A stretch of 64,000 nucleotides of DNA from Nemopilema nomurai. Lineage: Eukaryota > Cnidaria > Scyphozoa > Rhizostomeae > Rhizostomatidae. The notes beneath the pieces are model-generated. The model was not told where the DNA came from. It worked only from the letters and a program-made list of their open reading frames with translations, and ran no database searches. The DNA lies in contig PEDN01001353.1 of NCBI GenBank assembly GCA_003864495.1, positions 1,289,431 to 1,353,430 of the forward strand. The letters are read 5' to 3'. Within the stretch, counting starts at the first letter, position 1. The number at the start of each line of letters is the position of its first letter. Position numbers and translations under genes: made by a program. This document shows, one piece after another, positions 49,801 through 61,200 of this stretch.

Positions 49801-52800
49801 GACTAACTGCGCTAAAGTTCACAGAATTACTATAAGGCTTAAAATGCAAAGTTCTTCACAAAATTTTACAATGTAATAACGGCAGTTCTATGGGCAAAAG
49901 CAATTTTACCTTATGTGATTTCTGCTTTTACTTTAATTATGTTCTATTCTCGTTTGGCTATGCTCTGAAGTGAAAGTAATGAGCCATCAGGATTTGCCAC
50001 ATTTTCCTCTTAAAACGCAAATTTGGTACCTAACACCCTTCTGGTGAAAAAGTGCCCTCAAAGTGTCGTGCCCCTCCCCCAAGTTCAAGATGCCTTTTTT
50101 TATCTCTGAATAGGCTCGTGCTCTTGATTCTGCAAAGAAACCAAAATGGAATTCGAAAGCTTCTCATTGTCAAAAACTGATTCTTCCAGTCAAGTACCAG
50201 ATGTTCCATTCGATAAAAATTATTAAAACAGAAGGGGCTGAAGATGAATCACTTCAGAATAAAACATAAAAAATTCGCTTGTGGAAAAATTTTATTTTGA
50301 AGTGGAACTTTTCAACTACCCTATACAACAATACTTTCAGATGAATGTAGACTTTTCCTAGGTGAAAGATGCAAATCTATTATATGATATTACTATATTC
50401 ATTTTAATCCTTGAAGGGGTTGCAACAAATTGCTAAGCAATTGGTGATAGAAACAACAAGTACAAGCAAAAACTGCAACCTGGCTACTCTTACTTGGTGT
50501 TTAGTTTACAATTTTGACTTAATAATGCGCCTAATGGGTCTTACAGCTCTAGGTCTACGCTTAAAGTTTCAACACAACGCTCATATTTGGCCATAGAACG
50601 ATTAAACTAAGGCCACCTATAATTGGAAGCTTTCAGACGGTTTGCTGGAACTTTGCAAATGGCAAGACTAAATATATCTCTAGTAACGTTTATGCAGGGT
50701 CTATTATATTTCTTATCACTCGCATTAAATGTGAAAATCTTTGAGCAACTTAACCATGTAGCAGTTAAGTCCGTAGATTAACTAGAAAATTCTAGAATGA
50801 TTAAATATTTTAATAAATATTTTAAGATTAGATTCCTAAGGGCCCAGGGATCCACTTTAGGCCCTCTTACTTCCTTGAGCAATTTTTTGTGATCGTAAAG
50901 GATCATAGATTGTAGAATACAAAGTTCTTTCTACATAAATAAAAAGCGCTAGAAATCTAATTTTTCACCATTTCCCTTTGGCTTATGTGGCTGGTACCTT
51001 AATAATTAGAAGGTGAATAGGCACTCGCCATAGATCGCATTTCTGACTTTCGTGCACTTTCAACCAGAGGTAACTCTGCAACTATTTGCAAATGGAATTT
51101 ACAGCTGCTGATACCAGAGATACGCAACATATACTCGATTATCACCCCATTTTGCGACTGGACTTTTCACTGTGAAGAATCCCGCTATCTCCAACAGTGC
51201 GAAAGACCACTTTAATTGCTTAATGCCCGAACAGCTTGTTTTGGGACAGAAAGCATTCCTCTTATGAGTAAACGGAGGCATTTCCATAAATGCATAAAAA
51301 GGAGAAAGGGCAATGAATGCAACGGCCAATTATGTTAGACTTTCACTATACGGACTGGATTCTTCCAAAGGTTCCAATTTTTGACGACTACTAGACGAAT
51401 GCATAGTAATGTTCAAGGTGCCTACTTTCTGCATATGACGTAATTACCATCTGAGCTATGGGGCTGCATAAAAAGGCTTTTGTATATTGCATCATGGCAC
51501 GCCCATTAGCCAGCCATATGACTGTTACGTCAATGAAAATAAGCTTGCACTCTAAAGCAATCTAGGTCAACTTTGAGAACACCTAAGGATTATCAACAAC
51601 ACATTCTCGTGTGTGAAATTCCCCTTGAAATGGCTTTACCCGTCGTAGTTTCTTACCAGCTTTCAAAACTAAGTTATCGCTTTCAAGATCCTTCAGAATC
51701 TTATTTCAGTCTGTCTGCCGGACTTTGCCCACTCATATCAATTCTACCATCGACGTAAATGCGCTTTAAAAGCGGGTGTTTTTCAAAAATAAGTTTGAAT
51801 TTTTCGCTATTACTGAGCTTTTACTGAGGATTTCTTGGACGCACATGGTGATTAAAAATGTTTTTTGCAGTGTCGAACAAAGACTGAAAACGATCTAACT
51901 GTCTTACGGGAACAAAAAGCCTTGTGCAATTGAAATAAACAACTCTGAGTACCAAAACTGTACCTGCTCTAAGAATGATCCATCTGTTTTTTTCAAACTC
52001 TTATCTCGTAACAGGTCTCGCAACTTTGAAAAGCGTAGCTTCTTTCGGTGTCGCTTCCTGTCTGATGAAAGCAAATTGCTAAAAGAGAACTGCTGGGCAA
52101 TGGAAGTGCACGCTGTCGTGTTCTACCTCACCTCTTCATTACATCTGGCAGTTTCTTTTAAAAAGGCCTTACAGCTACTGTAGAAATGCTTAGGTGTGCA
52201 ACCAATAGAATCTTTTGGGAGGCACCATAAGCTTGTTCTCCGCTGTTAAGTGCTTAGAATTTTAATTGAAAGGTGCTGTTTGTTCGAAGATCATCTCCAC
52301 GGCAAACAATGCAGACACGCAAAGAGCAACGAATGATTAATTTTCGCAGACGCAATTGAACTGCAAAACGTAGTCATATCCGTTTCTATGTGTATTAAGA
52401 AAATTCGTATGTGCAAATTGCTATCTACAATGGAAATGAAAGAGTGCAGAAACATGGACTCAAACAATGTGAAAATGACTTGGGTCCGATGAAACTTGTG
52501 CAAGTGGCTTCTGAACATCCGTAGCACCAGTATTGACTAATTTTTGGGTGTCAACACTATAAATTTATAGATTTATTGGCAAAATTGGTTGGCAAATCAT
52601 CCAAAGATAATTTTTAATGGGAGCTGCAAACACCGAGGTGAATGTCAAACTGAAGGCCTAACTTGTTAAATGACAATCAAACCATTTCTGGTACACCTTG
52701 CCATCAGCCGTAAATGGATTTTCTGTAGTCTGTCCAGAGTGGCATTTGGAATATAGTCATGGCAGGCTGCAAATTGTGAACTCATCTCATGCTTCAAAAC

Positions 52801-53552
52801 TCATTCTTAGCCAGAAGAATGTGCCTCGTGTTTAATCTCATTAACGCAAGTTTTGTTGAGGGCTGCATCTGACTCATCCTAAGCTCGAAAAGGTTTACGC
52901 GATGGGCTGCAAAACCCAGCATTGTCCTAGTGACTGCACGTAGAGCGCCTCAAGAGGTAGTTATCAATTTATGGTTTTGTGGAGGTAAAAAACTCAAGAA
53001 ACATAATCATCGACATAAATATTTAGTTGATCTAGGTATCTTCAAATCTACCTTCATCGTTGACAATCGATTTGGGCAGCAAACATGAATTATAACACCA
53101 AGCAAACTAAAACAATATTGTGACAGTTGCATTAAAAGTGAAGCAATTAGTCAAAATTGTGCTTGATCTGCATAAAAAAAGAACATTAAGGATTGCGGAA
53201 GTAAAAGTCACTTCCAAAACTATGTCTCATAGTGCATATGTTCTAATGAATCGTTCTGTTATGTCTGTTATGTCGCAACACATTTCTACTTCTTTTTCTA
53301 CTTATCATCTCCAAAGGCAAACACATAATATTCAAAAAGTATGGTATCATCTCACTAATACATGGCATCGGTGGCTCCTAAGCAATCAGCTGCCACTCGC
53401 CTTGGTTCGCTGTCAACAAAGCATTTTGCAAGGCTCTTGACCAAGCAACAAAAATCATTTTAAACAACTAGTAATTCTCTTACTTTGCTAAACGTTCCAG
53501 AGTCCTACCCTCAAATCATAAATTAAACACGCTGAAACATCTTATTCATGCT
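46809..53552. other. Gene-poor interval
   Basis: I read both strands and found only short ORFs with random composition and no conserved motif. The interval contains a TA run (about 47137-47158), a C-rich repeat fragment (about 47668-47765) and a short GC dinucleotide run (about 48367-48377). No RNA gene was recognised. It may hold regulatory DNA or exons too small to see. Confidence 0.4.
47668..47765. repeat. C-rich dispersed repeat fragment
   Basis: The stretch begins ACCGTAAACGCTCTATTATG and has three C-rich blocks (GCCCCCTCTC, GCCCCCCCAC, GCCCCCCACG) alternating with T/A-rich spacers. A weaker related pattern occurs at about 31965-32020. It resembles non-autonomous elements known to me from anthozoan genomes, but no terminal repeats were confirmed. 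Confidence 0.4.
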
Positions 53553-54671
53553 TCATTTTATTCCGTGAAGACCAAGCCGTTCGCGCTCCTTTTCGTAAAC
53601 GTCGATATTTCGCTTCATGATTTCGACACATGATCCAAGCAGTCTCTCGAAGGCTGCTATGTCCAGCATTGCCAAGGTTACGTCGCCCTCCGCGTAAACA
53701 GATGCGACGCGCGGCTTGTTTAGCACTAAGGCTAATTCGCCAAAGTACTCTCCGTCCCTTGCATATGCCACGGTTCTTTCTTCCAACTTTGATTTGTCTG
53801 GCCTAACTGATATTTTGACTTTTCCTTCCATAATGAAATACATATTTTGCGCCTCATCCCCCTCCCGAATGATGCACTTCCCGTCAGTGAAAAGTTTAAC
53901 ATCCAACGCATCAGCGAGGTTCATTCGCTCGTAAGCTGTTAACTCGGCTAGCATTGGCACGTTTTCAAGAATCTCTTCAAAACGCTGTCGTTGTTTCGCT
54001 GCCGCAGTTACGACAATGGCTCGAAACACTTTTTGATCGAGACACCAAAGTGCGCCATTCGTCACAGCTACGATTGTTGCCGCTCTCGGACAGTTATACA
54101 TTAAAGCTAACTCGCCAAAACTTCCTTTTCCGTCTATCGTCGCTATCTTCTTCCTACCAGCATCGCCCTCAATGAATATGTCGTACATTCCTGTTTCGAC
54201 GACATAGAAATTGTCTCCATCGTCACCTTGCTGGATTATCAACTCAGATTCTTCGACTTTTCTATGGAAAAACGAGCTAAGTATAACTTTCAGTTGTTTT
54301 GTGTCCACCGATTTGAATATCAAGATGTCTTTAACAGCCTTCTCTAGAAACTTCAACTGCTTTTCGGTTTTCGGGTAAGATACAATCTCGACATTGTTCT
54401 GCTTGGTCGGGTCATAGGATTCCGCCGCAACGGCTTGACGCCTTCCGCGCGGTCGAGTTGGCGGTACGAATGGCTCTTCGCCGTCACTGTCCATGTCTTC
54501 GCCGCGCTTCGCTGACTTCACTCTGTATTTGTCGCCTGCGTCGCTGTCCCTCAGAAGCTCAAAGTAGCTTGCTGCATGATTCACGATGTCATCTGGTTTC
54601 TCCTGCAAAACGGTAAACACAAAATCGGTTAGAAGCTCGTGGTAATGCGGAGGAAGTTTATAGGCGTTCAT
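53553..54671 (-). CDS. PRKAR2: cAMP-dependent protein kinase regulatory subunit, RII type, single exon
   Basis: This 372-residue protein inhibits PKA catalytic subunits until cAMP binds. The N-terminal dimerization/docking domain (residues 1-45, LPPHYHELLTDFVFTVLQ) is RII-like and would bind AKAPs. The inhibitor site is residues 77-81 (RRQAV). Two cyclic-nucleotide domains follow: A with FGELALMYNCPRAAT (Glu187, Arg196) and B with FGELALVLNKPRVAS (Glu312, Arg321), so both cAMP contacts are intact. Length is slightly short for RII because the linker is short. SDGEE before the inhibitor site resembles an acidic CK2-type site. Ala80 replaces the RII phospho-Ser. The whole gene is one exon in an intron-rich neighbourhood. 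On the minus strand an AATAAA overlaps the last codons (GGA-ATA-AAA-TGA). Start: the first in-frame ATG with good context (GAAAATGA). Confidence 0.93.
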   Translation of the reverse strand: MNAYKLPPHYHELLTDFVFTVLQEKPDDIVNHAASYFELLRDSDAGDKYRVKSAKRGEDMDSDGEEPFVPPTRPRGRRQAVAAESYDPTKQNNVEIVSYPKTEKQLKFLEKAVKDILIFKSVDTKQLKVILSSFFHRKVEESELIIQQGDDGDNFYVVETGMYDIFIEGDAGRKKIATIDGKGSFGELALMYNCPRAATIVAVTNGALWCLDQKVFRAIVVTAAAKQRQRFEEILENVPMLAELTAYERMNLADALDVKLFTDGKCIIREGDEAQNMYFIMEGKVKISVRPDKSKLEERTVAYARDGEYFGELALVLNKPRVASVYAEGDVTLAMLDIAAFERLLGSCVEIMKRNIDVYEKERERLGLHGIK

Positions 54672-54685
54672 TTTCCGTCGTGCAT
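54668..54685 (-). promoter_or_regulatory. Five-codon upstream ORF overlapping the PKA regulatory subunit start
   Basis: Reading the minus strand, ATG-CAC-GAC-GGA-AAA-TGA ends so that its stop shares ATGA with the main start codon. Ribosomes starting here would stop exactly at the main start. The effect on translation is inference. Confidence 0.45.
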
Positions 54686-55193
54686 CCGCAGCAGCACTCG
54701 TTCGGCGAGCTGTGGTCTTGCAAACACAAGCGACGAGTCGAGCGCGTCACAAGCTTATGTGTTTATCTGTTCAAACAGAATGCAGTTGGTATGTCGATCA
54801 AATTCCATTCTCTCTGCAAACAGATATAATTAGTAACTGGAAACCAAAACAGCATCAAACACTTTGAAAATGTTTTGCTTGAGGTTTCTGTTGCACTACG
54901 CTTTTCGCTACCAACTATTTTCTTCCTGTTAAGAAGTCGTCTACATAAAAACAAACGAGTCCTGAGTTGAGAGTAAAGCTGGTAGATCGGTAACCGCAAT
55001 CTATCGGACCTTCTGTTTCAAATGTCTTTGCACTCATTAATAACGCATAAGTAAGCAAAGAGTAATTGAAGATGTCAAAGTAGCTCTCTATTCATACACG
55101 TGTCGCCTTTCACTAATCAAACATCGCCGAATTGTTTCTAATGCCACCAAAAGTCGCAGTTATTCATCAATTTCACAGCAAGAAACGTCTAAG
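54686..55193. promoter_or_regulatory. Divergent intergenic region, probable shared promoter
   Basis: About 500 bp lie between the minus-strand PKA regulatory subunit and a possible plus-strand first exon. A CACGTG core sits near 55098. The right end carries AAGATGGCGG (55191-55200), the known YY1-type start-site motif of many housekeeping genes. Confidence 0.4.
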
Positions 55194-55277
55194 ATGGCGG
55201 GCCAGCTATTAGAGGTGCTAGAATTCTCTAAGACGTGTGTTCACTTCCTGGTCTTTATTGTCGTCCTCGTTCAAATG
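55194..55277 (+). CDS. Possible first coding exon of an unidentified membrane or secreted protein
   Basis: ATG in AAGATGGCGGGC context opens 28 codons, followed by an excellent donor (CAAATG|GTGAGT). The peptide starts MAGQLLEVLEFSKTC and continues with a hydrophobic run (FLVFIVVLV), like a signal anchor or signal peptide. I could not place downstream exons in the remaining 8.7 kb nor name the gene. It may be a chance ORF. Confidence 0.35.
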
Positions 55278-58200
55278 GTGAGTCAAATGTACGAAACCGT
55301 TGTACTTAAAAATACGTGACGCATTTGTGCCTTTCCCATAGCATTATCGCTAAGCGATTAGTTTGGTAATGGTGTAACCCTTGCAAGCTCTACCTGTGAT
55401 AGCCCATTGAGTCAATAAAAACGTGAAAGCTAATGCGAAGCCTAACCAATATCACAGTAAACGAGCATGGGATATTGATTGATTTCGCTGTAATTCTCTC
55501 ACTGTGTGCATATTCGGCTTTCGCCTTCTTTCAACAGAGCACGATCCAATGTCATAACAACAACAGCAACACACCATTTTAGAGCTTTGCCAGCTGCCAA
55601 GAGGTTTGAAAATCGGATGATCACACTGTGTGCGAATTCAATAATTATTTAAGGAGCAACGGAGTGTCTTGTTTGCTTTTAGATCGTTGTACGTCCAGCA
55701 GCGGACATTTCTATTTGCTTTCCATTTAATTGTCGCTCATAAAAACAATCTTCAGCTCCCACTTGCTCTGCAGGGCGGCCTCAATTGACGGAGGAAACAC
55801 TCTGCCATTATCCCGAGCACTCTTCTTTTCAAGGCCAAACCCAGATTCAATTATCCTTCTCATGTTCATCCGGACATACCTTCTAGGCCAACTGGTGAAA
55901 GCCTGTTGGACTCATTTATGACGACATTCAACAACTGTGCTACAGAAAGGAATTTACTGCTTGCATCTTACGGCGTCTTAAATCAAACTGTTTTTGCTTT
56001 ATTCTCTTGCATCAAAATGGGAGTTATTTGTTTGTATATGTATGTTTTGCCACTCTTTTGGGCTTTTCTCTGTGTCGGAAGAAAATATAGTTTTCTAATT
56101 TCTAGATTCAATTCGTGCAGGTGCTCGAAAAATATTTTTCGGCAGAATCCACTACAGGTTAATAAGGAAGTAGAATTGATGTTTAACGCTAGAAAAAGCT
56201 AGCTTACTCGGTAGCCGTTATTTCTATAAAGCATAGATGCATTTATGTAACCATCTGCATGCATAAAATAGTTGTTGAATCTAATCAAAATTTATGTAAC
56301 GAAGAGAAACTTTCTTCATTCTTTCACATACTTAGCTCCATACGCTATGATGCAGAAATGAGGCAGAAAAGATATTCTGATTCAAGCGCTTTGAAAAGAA
56401 TCCTGCCATAGGATCTTCACAAAAAAGTAGAATTGCCTTTTCCTACATGGCTTTGGTGAAGGAAAGAATGCAAATGGTCATGTCATGATTGATTGGCAAA
56501 CGCAACGAAAGCAACTCACGTGCAAATAACATTCTTTGATAAACAAGCCATCAGGTTTTTTGATCAGCTGTTTATATTAGCAATCTGACGCGCGCTTCCT
56601 TCCTATTAAAATTCTACAGGCATCCGTCCAGTTGTTTTCACTAGGCCTTGAAAAAAAAACATTTAAATTGAAAACTAGCCTGCGCTCTACACAGTTGCGG
56701 CCTATAGGCCCTCCAAAACCTCGCAATTTCCTTCTAATGGGTTTTCATGGGAGCCAGTTTTAACTTTGCTGCGGGATTCTGTCATCCGTTTGCGGCTACA
56801 TTTTTGACAGCGAACAGGGCATCAAAAGCCGACTAAATGAGAATAGTACCTAATGTGGCAATATACGACTGTTTTAGAGAAAAATTTGCAATGATGACCG
56901 TGCAGCTGCCTCGCAAATTCTCAACTTTTGCCACAACAACGTTTTTCCTTCTGTTTTTGGCTCAAGTGTAAATTGTCTTTCTCTACGTTTTTTAAATGCA
57001 AATTGAGAAATCTCCTAGCCAGTGAAGGCGTTACACTGTTATATTCGCTTAAATCTAGGAACAATTAAACTTGAAAAAAATGGAGACACATTATTCTACT
57101 TTACAAGCATTGTTCTGTAATAAATGTATTTATCACGATAGCCTGGAGCAGGTGCCTGCCCGCTCTCTGCACAGTTTAACGGGTCAACCATCCAATATCT
57201 CATGCACTCTTTTGTGATGCATCTTGAGCTTTTTAAGACTTCAATTGCTTTATTTTTCTGCTGTGTACAATCAAATTTCGTTGCTTTCTCTGTTAGCAGT
57301 GAATCTAAGATGGCGTTTGATAGAACACGGCTTGTACCTGTGATGTTTCAATTGCAGCACATTTCATAGATGCATGGAGTGGAATACCTAGTTTATGAGG
57401 TTTAGAATAGTAAGGAATCTAAAAATCTCTCATGAAAATTTTTTATTGATTGTGTCAGTAACACCTTTGTCACAGTCTAGAGCTGGTACCAGTTGCGTCC
57501 CATCCTTCCTTCTTCCATTATGACATTCTCAATTGCTTTTCATCCAATTGGTAGCAGGTTGCATCAATGAAATGTGTCAATCATGGAAACCAGACAGTTT
57601 CAAAGCTTTAATTTGCTTCAATGACCCACCACTTCTTGTCATAAATATATTCAGAGCATCAAACCACGATTAAATTTGTGGTTACGCAGAGGGTTTGTTT
57701 GAAGGGCTGCAGAATTCACCAAATGACTCCGATACAAAAACATAGAATGATATCTGTTGAATAGCGTAATAGGACGCTTCCTCCATAAGAATGCGGTGAA
57801 TAAACGCCATATGTTTGTCTTGATCAACAGCATTGAAATAACTGTTTAGATAACAGATGAATCAAAACAAAACTCAGGCTGCACAGGAATGTACTTTCAA
57901 AGAAGTAGCTACACCTAAGAAACATTTCGAAAGACGTTCAGAACATTGATTTGCAGCCAAGATACTCTGTTTATTGAAGGAGATCCTTTGTTTGTGAATT
58001 ACTCTTTGTAATCTTCCTTCGAGATGATGCAAAGACCTTTATTTTTTGCCTGCTGCGTTCAAAGGGAAAAGCTGGATTCCATGTTTTAGCAGGGAAACAA
58101 CGGTTCCCAACTCTTTGTTTTACACTAGCAGAAAACGCTTCGTGCCCTAGCACCCCGGGAACACTGGCCTAGGGATTAGTGAACACAAAAAGAAGCAGGA

Positions 58201-61200
58201 ATATCGATCTTCTTTAAGCTTAGAGGTCTCAGAGCATGAGCAGTTTTAGCACCCAAATGTTGCCTTGAATTGAAGAATCACAAGACTTTAAAACCGTTTG
58301 AGCTGTTGTCTTCGTTTGGTAGAAGTACGTTTACTCTCCATATCTTTGATTCGTGTTCATGTCAATGATCAATGTTCACGTTTAAGCTTATTGTTTTTGC
58401 GATTTCTCTCTTAACTGAATACAAGCTTTTAATGTTTCTTGTTTTAAGTTAAATGAATAGGAAAATTGGACCGTGAAAGTTGCCATGAAGATTTACGTCA
58501 ATGGAAAAAGCATAACCGAGAACAAGTGCTTCGTTGTACATACTAGTGTGCGAAAGCTGGTTCCGCTATCCTTAGCTGTTGTGAAGCCCAACAGCCGTAA
58601 AGCTTATGCTAATAGACTTCAATGAACAGAGAAGTCAAGAAAGTGCCAAGGCCACGAGGAAAGGATGCATCTTGAAGGATCAGGCAGGTTCCCTTAAGAG
58701 GCTCAGGCAGCTTCTCCGATAGAGCAACCAATGCAAAGGCTATATGTGCACGTTTCGCAAAGCTTAGAGCAGTAAGCGAAAAATCGGTGAAGTGGGTCGA
58801 GTTAATTGGAGTGACTTAAGCAACGAAGATATGCAAGGAAAATTGAATGATCTAGAATATGGTTTGAAAGCTTACATGCCTACTTCTATAAGAAGAACGG
58901 TCGTGGTAAATGGGTCTAGCATTCTTGCATATTGATAAAAAATTGTTCACTTGTATTGTAAAAGGTTCTAAGATTATTTGCATTACGTAGAATACTTCAA
59001 AGTAGAGTTCTTTCGTCACGAGAAGAAGCGATACCTTTGGCAGCGAGGGTGATTGATGGCGATTGAAATCATTAGGACATTGATAACCGAAAAAGCGGTG
59101 GCTACAATCAGTTTGGTACCCATCGTTGAAGAATTGTTTTAAAAGTAGAAAACGTGCCGTTGATAAAGGACTACTTACGCGTGACCAAATTTTGTTTCCT
59201 GCTAATTCTGAATGACCGTCCTTAGCAATGAACAGACATCCGTCACCTTAGCACCGCGCCAATGCAATTGACTGCCGAGCAGATTGAGCGAGAAACATTA
59301 TTTGAGTTATAAATCAGATTATTCCGTAGATTCCTTCATGCTGCCACCTGCTATCTACCTTCATATTAAATTTGATGCTTTTTCTAAGTTTAAATCCAAT
59401 TGCTCACCGAAACAGAAGTCGCAGCACTTCAATATTGACCAATCAACGCGCTCTATTCGCAGACGCGTTATTTCAAGTCGGTTCCTTCATGAAGAAACTA
59501 TTCCTGCCCAAATTATTTCTGCTGAGAAAAACCATCTGCAAAATGAATCCTTTAAGCTCGGGTGTTGCTTTGCGGTCTTCAATTAACTCGCCTCACTGCA
59601 GGGAAGTGTCAGCAAAGACACTGCAGTCTTCGTGTTTCAGCTGATATCATGGATAACTGATAGGGGCGAGTTGAGAAATGATCTTGAAAATTTTCTTCAT
59701 TCTGCAATTGTCTTGGGGCTCCTGGGCAACTATAACCCCTTGTTAACTCTGCCTAGGTATATTCCTGAAAAGCCGCTATTTTCAGGGGTACATCAACCGA
59801 ATTGCGACTTGCTTAAATTACTGTTTCTAAGCACGGTGTTGTAACTTTTGAATCTTCGTTCCATGAAGTGTTTGTATGTTGGAAGACCTTATATCGATTG
59901 TTGTCTTGGTAACAAGTATAGAAAAGACCTTCGAAGATTATGCGCCCATGTTTGGGTTGAAAAACACAACTTAGACCTCCTTGAATAAAGCTACAAGCGA
60001 GAAGCATTTTCATGAATTCTATTTGAGATGCAATTCTTCATGTTTCATTTGATATGACATGAGATCGCTCAAATCACATAAATACTGTTTTCCAACATAT
60101 TATTGTGATGTTGTCGAGGACATTCAATAGATTCCCCTTCATCGTAAGTTGCGGTGCTATCAATATTGCCTTTAAGTATAGGAAGATTGACTCTGCATTA
60201 GTGCATTAAAATCCGGGAAGATGAAACTTCATTGGCTCTTGCGTTAGTGCAGTAAAATCCTGGTCGAACTATCTTCCTGCCAGGCATGCGTATTGCAAGT
60301 GCAACGTGAAATTGATTCAGTTCAAAGACACTGCTTTCATTTACGCGCAACAAAACTTTTTGTTGATACAAGACGTCATGCCTAGATCCTCAAACAAAGG
60401 ACTCTTGGTAGCATACAAAGGCAAGTAAAATGATAGCTCGAGCGATCCAAGTGTGCACAGAATTTAAAACATAAATTTTGCAATAACTAAAATAATTTTT
60501 GAAGTTCTTTAAGGGGTTGTACCATCAATAAACGTTCTCTTTCCTTCGAGGATTGGATATAGATTGTCTTGAATCATATCCAGAAGTTAGAAAAAGGTAT
60601 CAGCGTTGTTGTTAAGGAGGCAAGTGGTTTAATGCTCACGCCAAGGTATTCCGATTCCTTCTTCAAAACAGCATGACATTACCAATATGAGGCATACTTT
60701 CACTCATATCGTTAGCAATAAACTCGATTGCAATTTAATGACCAGCTGCTTTCTCTTTATATAGTGAATAATCTTTTTAGTGTTTCGGCCTTTTTCTCTA
60801 GTTTCTTTTATCTCACAATTAACACACATCTATCAAGATCCATTAAGCCATTCGTCAGAACAGAATTTTGCCTTTTTCTGAGGTGTTGTCATGGCAATTA
60901 AACAGACTCCAAGTCAGCCTGAAATAGTATTTAACTGTAACAATAAAAGAGAATGGTCAGACGGTAGCAAGCAGCGTTCTCACTTGCTTAACCCAAAAGT
61001 AGTCAGTTTATTTTAACATTAAAATCTGTAACATTTAGAGGTTAATCTAATCATACAAAATTTTCATATATTTGTAATTCCTTTTATTTCTCTTATTTGC
61101 TGAAATGTTGGAGGCAGTTTATGGCATCGTACAATATCAGTTGTTTAAATTCGGGTCTTCCAAGTCTTCTGATTTCTTCAAATATCTTTGTCTGCAAATT

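Noticed and set aside
55906..56202. 98-codon ORF as a second exon of the 55194 gene
   Set aside because: No acceptor with matching phase before a conserved segment; composition looks random.
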